Shown in pieces: positions 27,272 through 35,571 of a stretch of DNA of 37,095 bases; within the stretch, counting starts at the first letter, position 1, and each line of letters starts with the position of its first letter. The stretch is taken from NCBI GenBank assembly GCA_021778755.1, contig JAJYBZ010000006.1, positions 1-37,095 of the forward strand. Reading direction: 5' to 3'. The translations under genes were made by a program, and so were the position numbers. The notes under the pieces were generated by a model. It was not told the DNA's origin. It made no database searches and saw only the letters and a program-made list of their open reading frames with translations. The stretch comes from a bacterium. Lineage in GTDB: Bacteria > Patescibacteriota > Saccharimonadia > Saccharimonadales > Saccharimonadaceae.

Positions 27272-27790
27272 TTATAGAGCTGCTTCGACAGCGGCCCATT
27301 CAGCTTCGGGGTTGTCGGCCGGAATAATGATTGTTACCTGATCGCCAACTGCAATGCGGAAGTACGTGACGCTAGCTAGCAGGATGCGGTATTCGCGGCC
27401 ATTAGCTTCGACGTAATAGGCACCATCATGTTGAACAAGTGTTCCGATGATTTGTTTGCGATCAGTTGGGCCAATTTGCTTGTAGATAAAGCTGCCGTCG
27501 TCGGCAATAGTTAACTTCAGTATGTCGCCTTCGACAAGTTTAGATTTGCTGGCATAGTTAGCCGGCACTGGGTATTCTTTGCCGTCTGGTCCAGCCATCT
27601 TTTGACCGTCAAAGACACCTTCGACAACCTTGCCGCTGACATCTTCGGCGTGGCTGGTGCGTGGGGTTAATACTGTGCCGTCGTCGCCAATAATACTAAT
27701 TAGCAGCTCTTTGGCGGCGGCTAGGCTGGTTTCGGCTTCTTGGATAAGCGCGTGTAGTCGCTTAACTTGTTTCTCTGGTAGTTCAGACAT
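27272..27790 (-). CDS. CPR-type conserved protein, 172 residues
   Basis: N-terminal coiled coil (about 5-38), then a beta-rich region (VEGVFDGQKMAGPDGKEYPV, GDILKLTIADDG, IIGTLVQHDGAYYVE). Recurrent in CPR genomes as I recall it, function unknown; the fold suggests small beta barrels that might bind nucleic acid. ATG 27790 is preferred because the coding pattern starts there and the TTGACA promoter at 27841-27869 lies between it and the longer frame's start. Confidence 0.7.
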   Translation of the reverse strand: MSELPEKQVKRLHALIQEAETSLAAAKELLISIIGDDGTVLTPRTSHAEDVSGKVVEGVFDGQKMAGPDGKEYPVPANYASKSKLVEGDILKLTIADDGSFIYKQIGPTDRKQIIGTLVQHDGAYYVEANGREYRILLASVTYFRIAVGDQVTIIIPADNPEAEWAAVEAAL

Positions 27791-27840
27791 GGTAACTCGC
27801 AATTTCCTTTTGTCTATTTTTGTAGTGATATATACCCTTA

Positions 27841-27869
27841 TATATATCAACGAATTCAAATCTTGTCAA
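27841..27869 (-). promoter_or_regulatory. Sigma70 promoter of the 172-residue protein gene
   Basis: Minus strand TTGACA (27869-27864), 17 bases, TATATA (27846-27841); leader about 45 nt. Confidence 0.6.
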
Positions 27870-27975
27870 TATTTAGCCCCGCGCGCTTGCTTGAGCCCTG
27901 TTATGGCTCGTTGCGTAAACTAACGTTAATGGTTCATGATATGCATCTTAAAAACACTAAAATAGCGTAGACACA

Positions 27976-28004
27976 TTGCAAAATATGTATATTTATGATA
28001 TAAT
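27976..28004 (+). promoter_or_regulatory. Sigma70 promoter of the high-GC gene
   Basis: TTGCAA (27976-27981), 17 bases, TATAAT (27999-28004). It gives a leader of about 150 nt, in contrast to the leaderless genes elsewhere in the window. Confidence 0.6.
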
Positions 28005-28036
28005 TAAGTCAGAACCTTAATAATTTAGCACTCTCA

Positions 28037-28140
28037 TGAGAACGGCGTTGAGTATTTATATTTTTGATGAATATTGTACGCCGTTCTCAATGACAAGTTC
28101 TGCCGCGTCCAATACGTGGAATAACAGAAATGGTCGCGGC
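28037..28140 (+). promoter_or_regulatory. Structured 5' leader of the high-GC gene
   Basis: Two hairpins in the untranslated leader: an 11-bp perfect stem TGAGAACGGCG (28037-28047) with CGCCGTTCTCA (28079-28089), its loop holding an AT-rich inner stem; and GCCGCG (28102-28107) with CGCGGC (28135-28140), ending ten bases before the ribosome binding site. This may be a cis-regulatory RNA or protein-binding site; no riboswitch class recognised. Confidence 0.5.
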
Positions 28141-28164
28141 CGAGTAAAAAGGAGAGGGTCAGCC

Positions 28165-28920
28165 ATGACCAGCTACTTCAGGACAACGATCGGACAGCGT
28201 GAGCAGCTTGATCGGATTTTCGACCAGGTGGGATTGACCCACGAGGACGTCAAGCGCATCCTCGCGGATCCTACTCTGGCGACCAAGATGGTCGCCGCGC
28301 TCAACCCGCAGCCACTCCAGTTCGCTCCCTCGACCTACACCAAAGTCGAGCAGCAGCTTTTTCGCTGGGCGTCACTCGGTGTCGTTATCAGCTACGAGCA
28401 GTGGGAGCACATCCTGCAGCAAGCTGATGACTTCATACCGGTGACCGACAGCGATGAGCCACTGGTCACTGGTGGCTTCGGCTACGACAATCCCAAGGCG
28501 GTCGCGAACAAGCTCTTCGAGGCCTTCACGCCGCCGAGCGGTTACACCAAACGCAACTACATCAAGGACGCAGAGCTACGCTACGCGCCTGGCATGAAGC
28601 CGTCTGGTGGACTCCGTCTCGTCCACTTCGACCCGAGCGCCTACGCGGGACTCAGTCCCAAAGCGGCGCTGAGGGCTGCTCGAACCGACAAGGTTCGACT
28701 GGCTGGCATCGAAGTGCTCGAGCACCTGGTGCTCAATCCGGAGTCTGGTCTGACATGGGATGGGAAGCGGTATTACTACACGAACCTGTCTGGCCTTCAG
28801 TCGGTCTGGTCGATCGTTCCGTTCCTCTACCGCTGGGATGACTCTGGTCAGCTCCAGCTGGACGCACGTCGGGATGACGCCGACGACGGCTGGTCCTCTC
28901 CTGTCGTCAGGGAGTGTTAG
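28165..28920 (+). CDS. High-GC gene of unknown function, 251 residues
   Basis: Start ATG 28165 follows a strong GGAGAGGG ribosome binding site. The protein begins MTSYFRTTIGQREQLDRIFD, is soluble, helical in its first 60 residues, and ends WSSPVVREC. I recall similar unannotated proteins in CPR genomes but know no function. Codons are strongly C/G-ending, unlike the neighbouring genes and like thyA (33511) and the mini-gene (35644). It has its own promoter, structured leader and GC-rich terminators, so it is a self-contained unit, perhaps transferred. Confidence 0.7.
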   Translation: MTSYFRTTIGQREQLDRIFDQVGLTHEDVKRILADPTLATKMVAALNPQPLQFAPSTYTKVEQQLFRWASLGVVISYEQWEHILQQADDFIPVTDSDEPLVTGGFGYDNPKAVANKLFEAFTPPSGYTKRNYIKDAELRYAPGMKPSGGLRLVHFDPSAYAGLSPKAALRAARTDKVRLAGIEVLEHLVLNPESGLTWDGKRYYYTNLSGLQSVWSIVPFLYRWDDSGQLQLDARRDDADDGWSSPVVREC

Positions 28921-28939
28921 AACCTTGGTTCTTGGGTGT

Positions 28940-29020
28940 CCGGGAGGACCTTGCGGCTTTGGCCCTTGGTCCTCCCGGCGCCCTGCCCGATTTACCTGAA
29001 AAGGTCGATCGGGCTTTTTT
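28940..29020 (+). terminator. Double hairpin terminator of the high-GC gene
   Basis: An 11-bp perfect stem (CCGGGAGGACC 28940-28950 with 28968-28978) is followed by a second stem (GCCCGAT 28985-28991 with ATCGGGC 29008-29014) and six T. The second is a standard Rho-independent terminator. Confidence 0.75.
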
Positions 29021-29145
29021 ATTTGGTAATTATTTTCTCCCCTTATATTTCGCCCCACCTTCAACCTCATATCGCCATATCATCGCTTCACGCGCCAGGT
29101 CTAGCAAAGTGCTCCGCTACACCCCCGGGTCCTGTCGCGCGCTTT

Positions 29146-29490
29146 ACCCCCAAAATTCTTTATGGATTACCATAAAGCAATTTTGGGGTGGCCCCACCGT
29201 GCGCCACCCGCAGTGATGCATGTATTCTCGGTAAATACTTAGCTTCCGGTATCATGCATAGCTAAATGGGGTCTGGGGTATCTACAACTGTCCGGATGGA
29301 TTAAGTAAGCTAGTACCTGGCAACACGAGGACTGTCTGAGCCCTGACAACATATGTCAGGCGCGAGTTTCCGCAGAGTTCCAAGTACAAGCTTACGAAGT
29401 TCAACCCGCGATCAGTGAAGCCACCCCAGCAGTTTTGCTTCTTTTGTAGTCCAAAAGAAGCTCGTTTGTTACTTTCCGAGGGGAAAGTAA
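29146..29490. ncRNA. Unassigned run of RNA-like hairpins
   Basis: This covers most of the 616-base gap between the high-GC gene and rplL. In order: an 18-bp stem with one bulged base (29148-29188, loop ATTA); ATGCATG/CATGCAT (29216-29259); a rod-shaped structure closed by CTGGGGT (29273-29279) with ACCCCAG (29423-29429), a 16-bp helix with two mismatches (29305-29320 with 29380-29395) and a 7-bp apical hairpin (29342-29360); then perfect hairpins at 29437-29461 and 29469-29490. A minus-strand TATAAT lies at 29503-29508. Terminators on both sides isolate it from neighbouring transcripts. No known class fits; strand undecided. Confidence 0.5.
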
Positions 29491-29565
29491 GGATTAAGGT
29501 TGATTATAACCGTATTTTTCCACACAAATTTATGGGGTCAAGCAAAAAGCGTTGTATATTTTGCC

Positions 29566-29600
29566 TAAAACAAAATACCGCTATAACTAGCGGTATTTTG
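29566..29600 (-). terminator. Terminator of rplJ-rplL
   Basis: A 13-bp perfect stem (29571-29583 with 29588-29600) with loop TAAC, followed on the minus strand by TTTT. It could also work in the other direction. Confidence 0.8.
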
Positions 29601-29636
29601 CGAATTGATTCACTAGGTCGAATGTATTTGGTGTAA

Positions 29637-30035
29637 TTAGCTAAGTTCGACAGTTGCGCCTGCTTCTTCAAGCAGTTTCTTGGCAGCTTCGGCTTCGTCT
29701 TTACCAATTTTTTCCTTGACTGGTGCAGGTGCGCCGTCAACGATTGCTTTGGCTTCACCTAGACCAAGTCCGGTGATTTCTTTAACTGCCTTGATGACAG
29801 CAACTTTCTGAACACCAGCTTCTTTCAAAGTAACGGTGAATTCAGTTTTAGTGTCTTCAGCGGCAGCTTCGCCAGCAGGTGCAGCAGCAACAGCGGCAGC
29901 AGGTGCAGCAGCGCTGACGCCCCATTCACCTTCTAGGTGCTTAACGATTTGGCTCAGCTCTAGAGCTGAGAGTTTGTTGAGTTCATCAACGATTTTTTTC
30001 TGACCAGCAGTCAGGGTGATTTCAGTATCAGCCAT
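29637..30035 (-). CDS. rplL: Ribosomal protein bL12 (L7/L12)
   Basis: 132 residues: N-terminal dimerisation domain, Ala-rich hinge (about 42-60), and C-terminal factor-binding domain with [18 protein letters not shown]. It forms the ribosome stalk and recruits translation factors. Follows rplJ by 120 bases in the usual order. Confidence 0.96.
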   Translation of the reverse strand: MADTEITLTAGQKKIVDELNKLSALELSQIVKHLEGEWGVSAAAPAAAVAAAPAGEAAAEDTKTEFTVTLKEAGVQKVAVIKAVKEITGLGLGEAKAIVDGAPAPVKEKIGKDEAEAAKKLLEEAGATVELS

Positions 30036-30106
30036 GATAGTTCTCCTTAGTTAGAATATAGAATTTTGAATCTAGAATATAGCTTAGTCGTATTGGACTT
30101 ATGCTA

Positions 30107-30134
30107 TCTTCTACCTTCCATCTTCTACCTTCCA
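30107..30134. repeat. 14-bp tandem repeat between rplJ and rplL
   Basis: TCTTCTACCTTCCA occurs twice head to tail. A TAGAATATAG pair also occurs at about 30053 and 30073. On the rplJ-rplL transcript the 14-mer reads TGGAAGGTAGAAGA. No function is evident. Confidence 0.6.
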
Positions 30135-30155
30135 TTTATTAATATGGTTACAAAA

Positions 30156-30683
30156 TTAAATTTGTTCAGCACGTTGTGACAAGACTTGCGCAAAGCCACG
30201 TTGAGCGGCATTTGCAACGCCCAAGAATTGTGTAAGTGGTGCTGCGATAACGCTGACAACCTGGCCACGGAGTTGATCCTTGGTTGGAAGTTCAGCGAGA
30301 GCTTTGACGGTTGCGGTATCTAACGATACTCCCAAGCCATCAAAACCAGCAACCAGCTGTAATTCTGGGTGTTTTTTTGCAAAGCCAGCCATAATCTGAG
30401 CTGGGGCAACTTCGTCTTCGCTTGAAAAAGCATAAACTAATTGTCCAGTCAGCAGGCTGGTGTCGGCGGCTTTGAACTTTTCGCTCTGTCCCAAAGCGAC
30501 GCGCACCAAACGGTTTTTAACAACCTTGATTACGACGCCAGCTTCGCGAGCTGAAGCTCGAAGTTCTTGCATGTTTGCGACACTTAGGCCAGTGTAAGTT
30601 GCGCCTACGCTACCCTTTGAGTTTGCAAACAAATCAGCTAATTCTGTAACCAAAGTGTTCTTTTTATCGCGGGTAATTGCCAT
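30156..30683 (-). CDS. rplJ: Ribosomal protein uL10
   Basis: 175 residues. AITRDKKNTLVTELADLF start, VVKNRLVRVAL core and a C-terminal helix that binds L12 dimers. It anchors the stalk on 23S rRNA. It is preceded by a leader with an attenuator-like pair of alternative helices, so L10-L12 probably represses its own operon. Confidence 0.95.
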   Translation of the reverse strand: MAITRDKKNTLVTELADLFANSKGSVGATYTGLSVANMQELRASAREAGVVIKVVKNRLVRVALGQSEKFKAADTSLLTGQLVYAFSSEDEVAPAQIMAGFAKKHPELQLVAGFDGLGVSLDTATVKALAELPTKDQLRGQVVSVIAAPLTQFLGVANAAQRGFAQVLSQRAEQI

Positions 30684-30748
30684 AAAAGTTCTCCTTGATT
30701 AGTGTTTCATTCGACCCTAGTTGTGAATGTTCCAGACAGTTGCAATGC

Positions 30749-30903
30749 CAAATAAAAAGTCTTTGGACCTCGCACTGCCAAAGACTAAAATCGAAAAATG
30801 TATGTTTTACATGATCCTCGGTAGCGAATTAAGCATTTGCATGCAGCTACTGTCTTTGGTGATGTCTGCGCGTAGTATAACAAATTTGTTCACACGTTGT
30901 CAA
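30749..30903 (-). promoter_or_regulatory. rplJ-rplL promoter and attenuator leader
   Basis: Promoter on the minus strand: TTGACA (30903-30898), 18 bases, TATACT (30879-30874). In the leader a 9-bp hairpin AGTCTTTGG (30786-30778) with CCAAAGACT (30766-30758) is followed by TTTTATT, a terminator. Upstream, CCAAAGAC (30859-30852) can pair perfectly with the left arm of that hairpin and would stop it forming. This matches the logic of L10(L12)4-controlled attenuation known for B. subtilis rplJL; the mechanism here is inferred. Confidence 0.7.
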
Positions 30904-30930
30904 TAACGCACCGACCTACTTAGTCTACTA

Positions 30931-30959
30931 TAGACATTTAAGATAAAAAGTGCTATAAT
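30931..30959 (+). promoter_or_regulatory. Promoter of the 336-residue protein gene
   Basis: TAGACA (30931-30936), 17 bases, TATAAT (30954-30959). The ATG is ten bases on, so the leader is only three or four bases. Divergent from the rplJ promoter. Confidence 0.65.
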
Positions 30960-30969
30960 TATTAACCGT

Positions 30970-31980
30970 ATGAAAGTAGAACAACGAGAATATGGCTATA
31001 CGGGCGTATCAGGTGATATTATCCCGCTTCCTTTACCGGAGTCTTTTACCGAACCCGCTGATCGTGAGCCAATCTGTCCATTTGAACCCACTCCACCCGA
31101 CCCATATTATCATGAGGTTGCGGCACATCAACGACTTGTTGACGATAGTTTTTATGGTCTAATTCATGAGCACGCACCTGCTTATATTCCACAAGAAGTA
31201 CGTGATATGGTCGAACTGGATTATCTGGCGGGTAGCGCCCAACGTCATATCAAGAATGCGCAAGCGTATCGGGAGTGGAGTGCGCAGAATATGCCGCTGA
31301 CGCCCGAACTCGAAGCTATTAATCACGAAATTAGTCTCGGTACAGTTCAGCCGACTAATAATCTCTACTTTATTAAACAAACAAACATTAATAGTGGCGA
31401 GCTAACCCGAGTTTTCCATCCATATGGTTATCGTATGCAACACGTATCTAGCGCTCGTGTTGCGACGCGCCAGGGCATAGAGGCTAACGACGGTGTAGTT
31501 TATCCACCGGTATTGGCAACGTATCGTAAAATTAACATTCAGCCAAATATGAATTTTTCTAACGGCTGTATTAGTGGTTTTCTTGTAACCTACAAACGAG
31601 ACGTTGGGCATGTTACACGAGACGACGGTCGCAGGATTCAAGTTATCGAGCGTCAGTCGGCTGCAATCAGAATTGATAGACTGAGCGGCATGGACTCTGA
31701 TATGCGCTCAGCACTACATAGTGTTGGCGGCATCGGTAAAGTCAAAGGTTGGGAAAACGCGCTCGTTCATGGAACTGGCTTTGACAAATTCCTAACAGAC
31801 AAGATTCAGCACGATACGCTTGATTCATTTCTGATTCCGCTATCGACTATGTCATATGCGGCTGTCGAGAGCGAAGAGCAATACGAAACGCGTCAAAATG
31901 AACAAAGAGCTTATGGGCGACCCGCGGTCAAACGTGCGCTGTCGAATCAGGATGATATGGTTTTTATCGGTCATAGCTAA
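30970..31980 (+). CDS. Unknown protein, 336 residues
   Basis: No family recognised. No signal peptide or membrane helix is seen; it is Pro-rich at the start (residues about 18-50), then mixed alpha/beta. A SNGCISGF segment near residue 200 faintly recalls the SHGC motif of L,D-transpeptidases, but the partner His-Gly motif and an export signal are missing. It is inserted between the rplJL unit and the dTTP-synthesis genes, with its own leaderless-type promoter. Confidence 0.65.
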   Translation: MKVEQREYGYTGVSGDIIPLPLPESFTEPADREPICPFEPTPPDPYYHEVAAHQRLVDDSFYGLIHEHAPAYIPQEVRDMVELDYLAGSAQRHIKNAQAYREWSAQNMPLTPELEAINHEISLGTVQPTNNLYFIKQTNINSGELTRVFHPYGYRMQHVSSARVATRQGIEANDGVVYPPVLATYRKINIQPNMNFSNGCISGFLVTYKRDVGHVTRDDGRRIQVIERQSAAIRIDRLSGMDSDMRSALHSVGGIGKVKGWENALVHGTGFDKFLTDKIQHDTLDSFLIPLSTMSYAAVESEEQYETRQNEQRAYGRPAVKRALSNQDDMVFIGHS

Positions 31981-31986
31981 GGAGTA

Positions 31987-32661
31987 TTAATGTGAATGCA
32001 GCAGCGCCACGACATGAGACCAGATGTCAGCTTGAACCTTATCTGGCGTCCTGCTTGCGTCGATGACTGCAATGCCGTTAGCCTCTGCAAATCGTACATA
32101 GCCATTTTGCATGCTTGCCTGAAATTCTGCAGGTAATGATTCAAATGTATCAGTTGCCTCGGATCCGCTGCGGCTTTGAATTCGCAAGCGGCGTACTCTC
32201 TCGTCCTGGAGCGCTAAGATACAGATCAAGTCTGGGCTCATATATGTCTCACTGATGTTTTCGCGAGTATATTCGCGAATTCTATCGATATTAACACCCT
32301 GACCGTAGCCTTGGTATGCGACGGTCGATACCCAACTACGTGCAGTTACGACCCACAGGCCACTTGTCAGTGCGGGCTCAATTGCCTCTTGCCAGATTGA
32401 TTGTCTCGCTTCGGTAAACCATTCTACGTTTTCCCACGGTGTACGCGGTATACTCTTATCTTTAATTTTCTTGCGTATTATGTTCGCCCTTGGAGTTCCT
32501 CCGGGTTCTTGGACGGGCTCCATTTGATTGGTTTCATCATTCCATACCAGTAGTGTTCCATAGCCTAACTCCGTCAAATGACGCGAGGTTTCAATTGCTT
32601 GTAGAGATTTACCCGTACCGTCGCTACCTTCGATTACTATGTATTTACCGCGCTCGGTCAT
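31987..32661 (-). CDS. tmk: Thymidylate kinase
   Basis: 224 residues, slightly longer than the usual 205-215. P-loop EGSDGTGKS (about 11-19), the DR-like substrate segment TARSWVSTVAYQGYG and a C-terminal helical region fit dTMP kinase. It makes dTDP from dTMP, the step after ThyA. Its ATG overlaps the dcd stop by one base (TAATG), so the two are coupled. Confidence 0.86.
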   Translation of the reverse strand: MTERGKYIVIEGSDGTGKSLQAIETSRHLTELGYGTLLVWNDETNQMEPVQEPGGTPRANIIRKKIKDKSIPRTPWENVEWFTEARQSIWQEAIEPALTSGLWVVTARSWVSTVAYQGYGQGVNIDRIREYTRENISETYMSPDLICILALQDERVRRLRIQSRSGSEATDTFESLPAEFQASMQNGYVRFAEANGIAVIDASRTPDKVQADIWSHVVALLHSH

Positions 32662-33398
32662 TATTTATAGTCCACGCCTTCAATTGGTTGCGGTAGGATG
32701 ACGGGTTTACGATATGTTCTAGGTAGCATTTGATCTGGCGTCCATTTGTGAATAAGTTCGTTAATATCGCTGGATGCTTGATAGTTACCACTCAAGGTTA
32801 TATAGCTACCTTCGACTGGTCCCATATGATAAAAAACTAATTGCGCTATCGCCATACCAACAGGTAGTGGTACGTGTTCGCGCTCATTACTGTTCTCTAT
32901 CTCCATTGTCCAACGATTGAAATAACCCGGATCACCCCAACCGGCATCTTTACATACGGTAATTCCGTTTCTGCCGGTTGTACTTTTAGCTTGCATGCTG
33001 CTGGTGCCGATTTCGTCAATGCCGATAAATTCATGCGTGTGTCCAAGAATCCGTTCGCCAGGACGGAGGATGATAATTGGCTGGTCTGGGTCGATACCTT
33101 TTAAGGATTCGAGACCGAGCTTACGTCGAATCGTACCATGTTCACGTAGGGGCATAGCTTCGAGCGGTTCGCCAAAATAACGCATGACATCTTCTTCGTC
33201 GTATGGATTATATAGTCCAGCTCGCTTTGTCGACTGGTCAGTTCGATAAAAGTTATAGCCAAGTCGTACGTCAACGCTGCTGGCATTAATCAACTCTGGC
33301 GCGCTAGGATATTGAATAATATGACCATCTTGGATGGCTTGAATAATTTCTATGTTGCTGAAAACTCCGGTTGATTGAGTGGTTTCTGGGCTTGGCAT
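32661..33398 (-). CDS. dcd: dCTP deaminase / dUTPase-family protein
   Basis: 245 residues against about 190 for typical Dcd; the extra length is mainly at the C-terminus (about 205-245). Family motifs: NASSVDVRLG, the STTGRNGITV loop, DAGWGDPGY and the WTMEIEN segment containing the catalytic Glu. It makes dUTP, or dUMP if bifunctional, feeding thymidylate synthesis. Upstream a TATAAT (33424-33419) and AGGA ribosome binding site are present. Operon with tmk, next to thyA: a dTTP module. Confidence 0.85.
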   Translation of the reverse strand: MPSPETTQSTGVFSNIEIIQAIQDGHIIQYPSAPELINASSVDVRLGYNFYRTDQSTKRAGLYNPYDEEDVMRYFGEPLEAMPLREHGTIRRKLGLESLKGIDPDQPIIILRPGERILGHTHEFIGIDEIGTSSMQAKSTTGRNGITVCKDAGWGDPGYFNRWTMEIENSNEREHVPLPVGMAIAQLVFYHMGPVEGSYITLSGNYQASSDINELIHKWTPDQMLPRTYRKPVILPQPIEGVDYK

Positions 33399-33448
33399 CT
33401 TGAAATCCTATCTTGTTAATTATATCAAAGTGAGGCGCTAGATATTAG

Positions 33449-33507
33449 TTGGCCGATGAGCCAACCGCGAGAAGTACTTGCATCTCAGCGGTTGACTCAT
33501 CAGTTGG
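33449..33507 (-). terminator. Long inverted repeat between thyA and dcd
   Basis: 20-base arms (33449-33468 and 33488-33507) pair with two or three mismatches/wobbles around a 19-base loop. It begins just after the thyA stop. There is no T tract after it, so it may be a 3' stabiliser, or a weak terminator that lets some transcripts continue. Confidence 0.45.
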
Positions 33508-33510
33508 TCG

Positions 33511-34320
33511 TCAGACGGCAATGGGCGCCTTGATGGCCGGGTGGTGCTGATAGTCGACGATCTCGACATCCTCGTAGGTGTAGTCAAAGATCGACGGCGC
33601 CTTGTGCAGGCGCAGGGTCGGGTACGGGAAAGGCTCCCGCGCCAGTTGCGCGCTCACTTGCTCTTCGTGGTTGTCGTAGATGTGGCAGTCGCCACCGGTC
33701 CAGACGAAGTCACCGACTTCCAGGCCGGCCTGCTGGGCCATCATGTGCGTCAGCAGGGCGTACGACGCGATATTGAACGGCACGCCCAAGAACAGGTCCG
33801 CCGATCGCTGGTACAGCTGACACGACAGCTTGCCGTCCGCCACGTAGAACTGGAAGAACGCGTGGCATGGCGGCAACGCCATCTTCGGTATCTCAGCGAC
33901 GTTCCAGGCTGAGACGATGATCCGTCGCGAGTCTGGGCTGGTCCGTAGCTGGTCGATGACCTGTGAGATCTGGTCGATTTGACCACCGTCAGGTGTCGGC
34001 CACGACCGCCATTGGACGCCGTAGACCGGACCGAGCTCACCGCTCGGCGCAGCCCACTCGTCCCAGATTGATACGCCGTGCTCCTGCAGCCATCGGATGT
34101 TCGAGTCCCCGCGCAGAAACCATAGCAGTTCGTACACGATGGACCTCATGTGCACTCGCTTGGTCGTGACGAGCGGGAAGCCTTTTGAGAGGTCGTAGCG
34201 CAGCTGGTGTCCGAAAATGCTGCGCGTTCCGGTACCAGTTCGATCTGACTTTGGAGTCCCGTGCTCCAGGACGTGCCGGAGCAGATCTTCGTACGGTGTC
34301 GGTACCGCATTTGCAGCCAT
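33511..34320 (-). CDS. thyA: Thymidylate synthase, high-GC
   Basis: 269 residues from ATG 34320, chosen because GGAGG lies just upstream. Full ThyA signature: [18 protein letters not shown], the catalytic Cys in [30 protein letters not shown] and HIYDNH. It methylates dUMP with methylene-THF. Sequence style ([32 protein letters not shown]) is very like actinobacterial ThyA, and codons are much more GC-rich than in dcd and tmk beside it. Saccharibacteria live on Actinobacteria, so transfer from a host is plausible. Confidence 0.95.
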   Translation of the reverse strand: MAANAVPTPYEDLLRHVLEHGTPKSDRTGTGTRSIFGHQLRYDLSKGFPLVTTKRVHMRSIVYELLWFLRGDSNIRWLQEHGVSIWDEWAAPSGELGPVYGVQWRSWPTPDGGQIDQISQVIDQLRTSPDSRRIIVSAWNVAEIPKMALPPCHAFFQFYVADGKLSCQLYQRSADLFLGVPFNIASYALLTHMMAQQAGLEVGDFVWTGGDCHIYDNHEEQVSAQLAREPFPYPTLRLHKAPSIFDYTYEDVEIVDYQHHPAIKAPIAV

Positions 34321-34411
34321 GATGCCTCCAGCAATCAAGGGGTCAACTATGAATGTTCACCCACCCTAGCCTGTATTTTATACTATTCTTTCTATAAATA
34401 CGATTTTAGGA

Positions 34412-34441
34412 TAAAAAATACCGCCCTGCGGTGGGCGGTAT
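34412..34441 (-). terminator. Terminator of rplA
   Basis: Nine-bp stem ATACCGCCC/GGGCGGTAT (34441-34433 with 34426-34418) and a following T run on the minus strand. Confidence 0.85.
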
Positions 34442-34462
34442 TCAACTTAATCCGTTGCTGGA

Positions 34463-35470
34463 CTAGTTAGAAGTGTTTTCAACTTTAATGCCAGGACCTT
34501 GAGTGGTACTGAGGCTGATTGACTTGACGTACTGGCCTTTTAGGCTGGCAGGTTTTTGACTTTGCAGGCTGTCAAAGAAAGCTTTGGCGTTCTCGGCAAG
34601 TTTAGTGGCGCCGAAGCTGACCTTGCCGATTGACAAGTGAATGATCGCTTGTTTGTCGACGCGGTATTCAACCTTACCGGCTTTTGCTTCAACGGTAGCT
34701 TTGGCGACGTCGGTTGCAACCGAACCACTTTTTGGGTTTGGCATTAGGCCGCGTGGACCAAGCAGACGAGCGTATTTACCAAGGCGTGGCATGTAAGCTG
34801 GCGTAGCAATTAGGATGTCGAAGTTAATGTCTTCTTTGTCAAGTTGCGCTAGGAAAGTTTCGTCACCGATAATATCAGCGCCGGCCTTTTTAGCGGCAGC
34901 GTGATCGGCTTCTGGTGCAAAGACAGCGACGCGGATAGTCTTACCGGTACCATTTGGTAGTGAGACGGTTGCACGGACATTCTGGTCGGCCTGGCGTGGG
35001 TCGACACCTAGCTTGACGTGAGCTTCAACGCTAGCGTCAAATTTGCTTGGATTGGTCTTGGTTGTTAGTTCTAAGGCATCGGCTAATGAGTAGACTTTGT
35101 CCTTCTCGACAAGTTCGGCAACTTTGCGGTAGTTTTTGCCGCGGCGTTCAATTAACGGACGAGTGACTGGGCGCGGGCCTTTCTTGGCGTGGATTTCGCC
35201 GTCGTCCGACTGTGGTGTTGTGTCGCCATGTTCTTTGCGCTCTTCTTTGGCGATTTTTTCTTCCACTTCTTTAAGTGCTTTTTCACTACGCTTGCCGGCT
35301 TTAGCCAGTTTAACATCTGCGACTGGTGCTTCATCGACGACAACTTCAGGCGTAACGACTGATGTAGAGACGCCAGCAATAGCGGCTTCGATCTCGGCGA
35401 TAGTATTCTTGTCGGTAACTGCTAGTTTGAGCTTTTTAGCTTCGGCTAGTAAATCGGCTTTTTTGGCCAT
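34463..35470 (-). CDS. rplA: Ribosomal protein uL1 with N-terminal extension
   Basis: 335 residues; uL1 is normally about 230. The L1 core begins near residue 105 ([12 protein letters not shown]) and contains [16 protein letters not shown]. The first 100 residues are an added part: a short helix pair ([18 protein letters not shown]) resembling a SAP/HeH nucleic-acid-binding motif, then a charged linker. It is separated from rplK and from rplJL by unrelated genes. Promoter at 35539-35567. Confidence 0.93.
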   Translation of the reverse strand: MAKKADLLAEAKKLKLAVTDKNTIAEIEAAIAGVSTSVVTPEVVVDEAPVADVKLAKAGKRSEKALKEVEEKIAKEERKEHGDTTPQSDDGEIHAKKGPRPVTRPLIERRGKNYRKVAELVEKDKVYSLADALELTTKTNPSKFDASVEAHVKLGVDPRQADQNVRATVSLPNGTGKTIRVAVFAPEADHAAAKKAGADIIGDETFLAQLDKEDINFDILIATPAYMPRLGKYARLLGPRGLMPNPKSGSVATDVAKATVEAKAGKVEYRVDKQAIIHLSIGKVSFGATKLAENAKAFFDSLQSQKPASLKGQYVKSISLSTTQGPGIKVENTSN

Positions 35471-35538
35471 AGGTGTTAACCCTTTCTGTGGTCATAACGG
35501 CTGTTTAGGCCTCCCAGCATTGATTGTTTGATTGCCTA

Positions 35539-35567
35539 AGTATAACATTAATCGTGTATTTTGCCTA
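35539..35567 (-). promoter_or_regulatory. Promoter of rplA
   Basis: Minus strand TAGGCA (35567-35562), 17 bases, TATACT (35544-35539), giving a leader of about 60 nt with a GGGAGGCC purine run. Confidence 0.55.
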
Positions 35568-35571
35568 GTAA

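Noticed and set aside
28026-28034. TTAGCACTC, half of a CIRCE heat-shock operator
   Set aside because: The second half at the required nine-base spacing is absent and the gene is not a chaperone.
28576-29070. Long minus-strand frame opposite the high-GC gene
   Set aside because: It is a shadow of a GC-rich gene with strong start signals on the plus strand, and runs through that gene's terminators.
29100-29500. RNase P RNA, tmRNA or SRP RNA in the hairpin-rich gap
   Set aside because: None of the conserved P4, tRNA-like or SRP helix 8 motifs could be found on either strand; left as unassigned.
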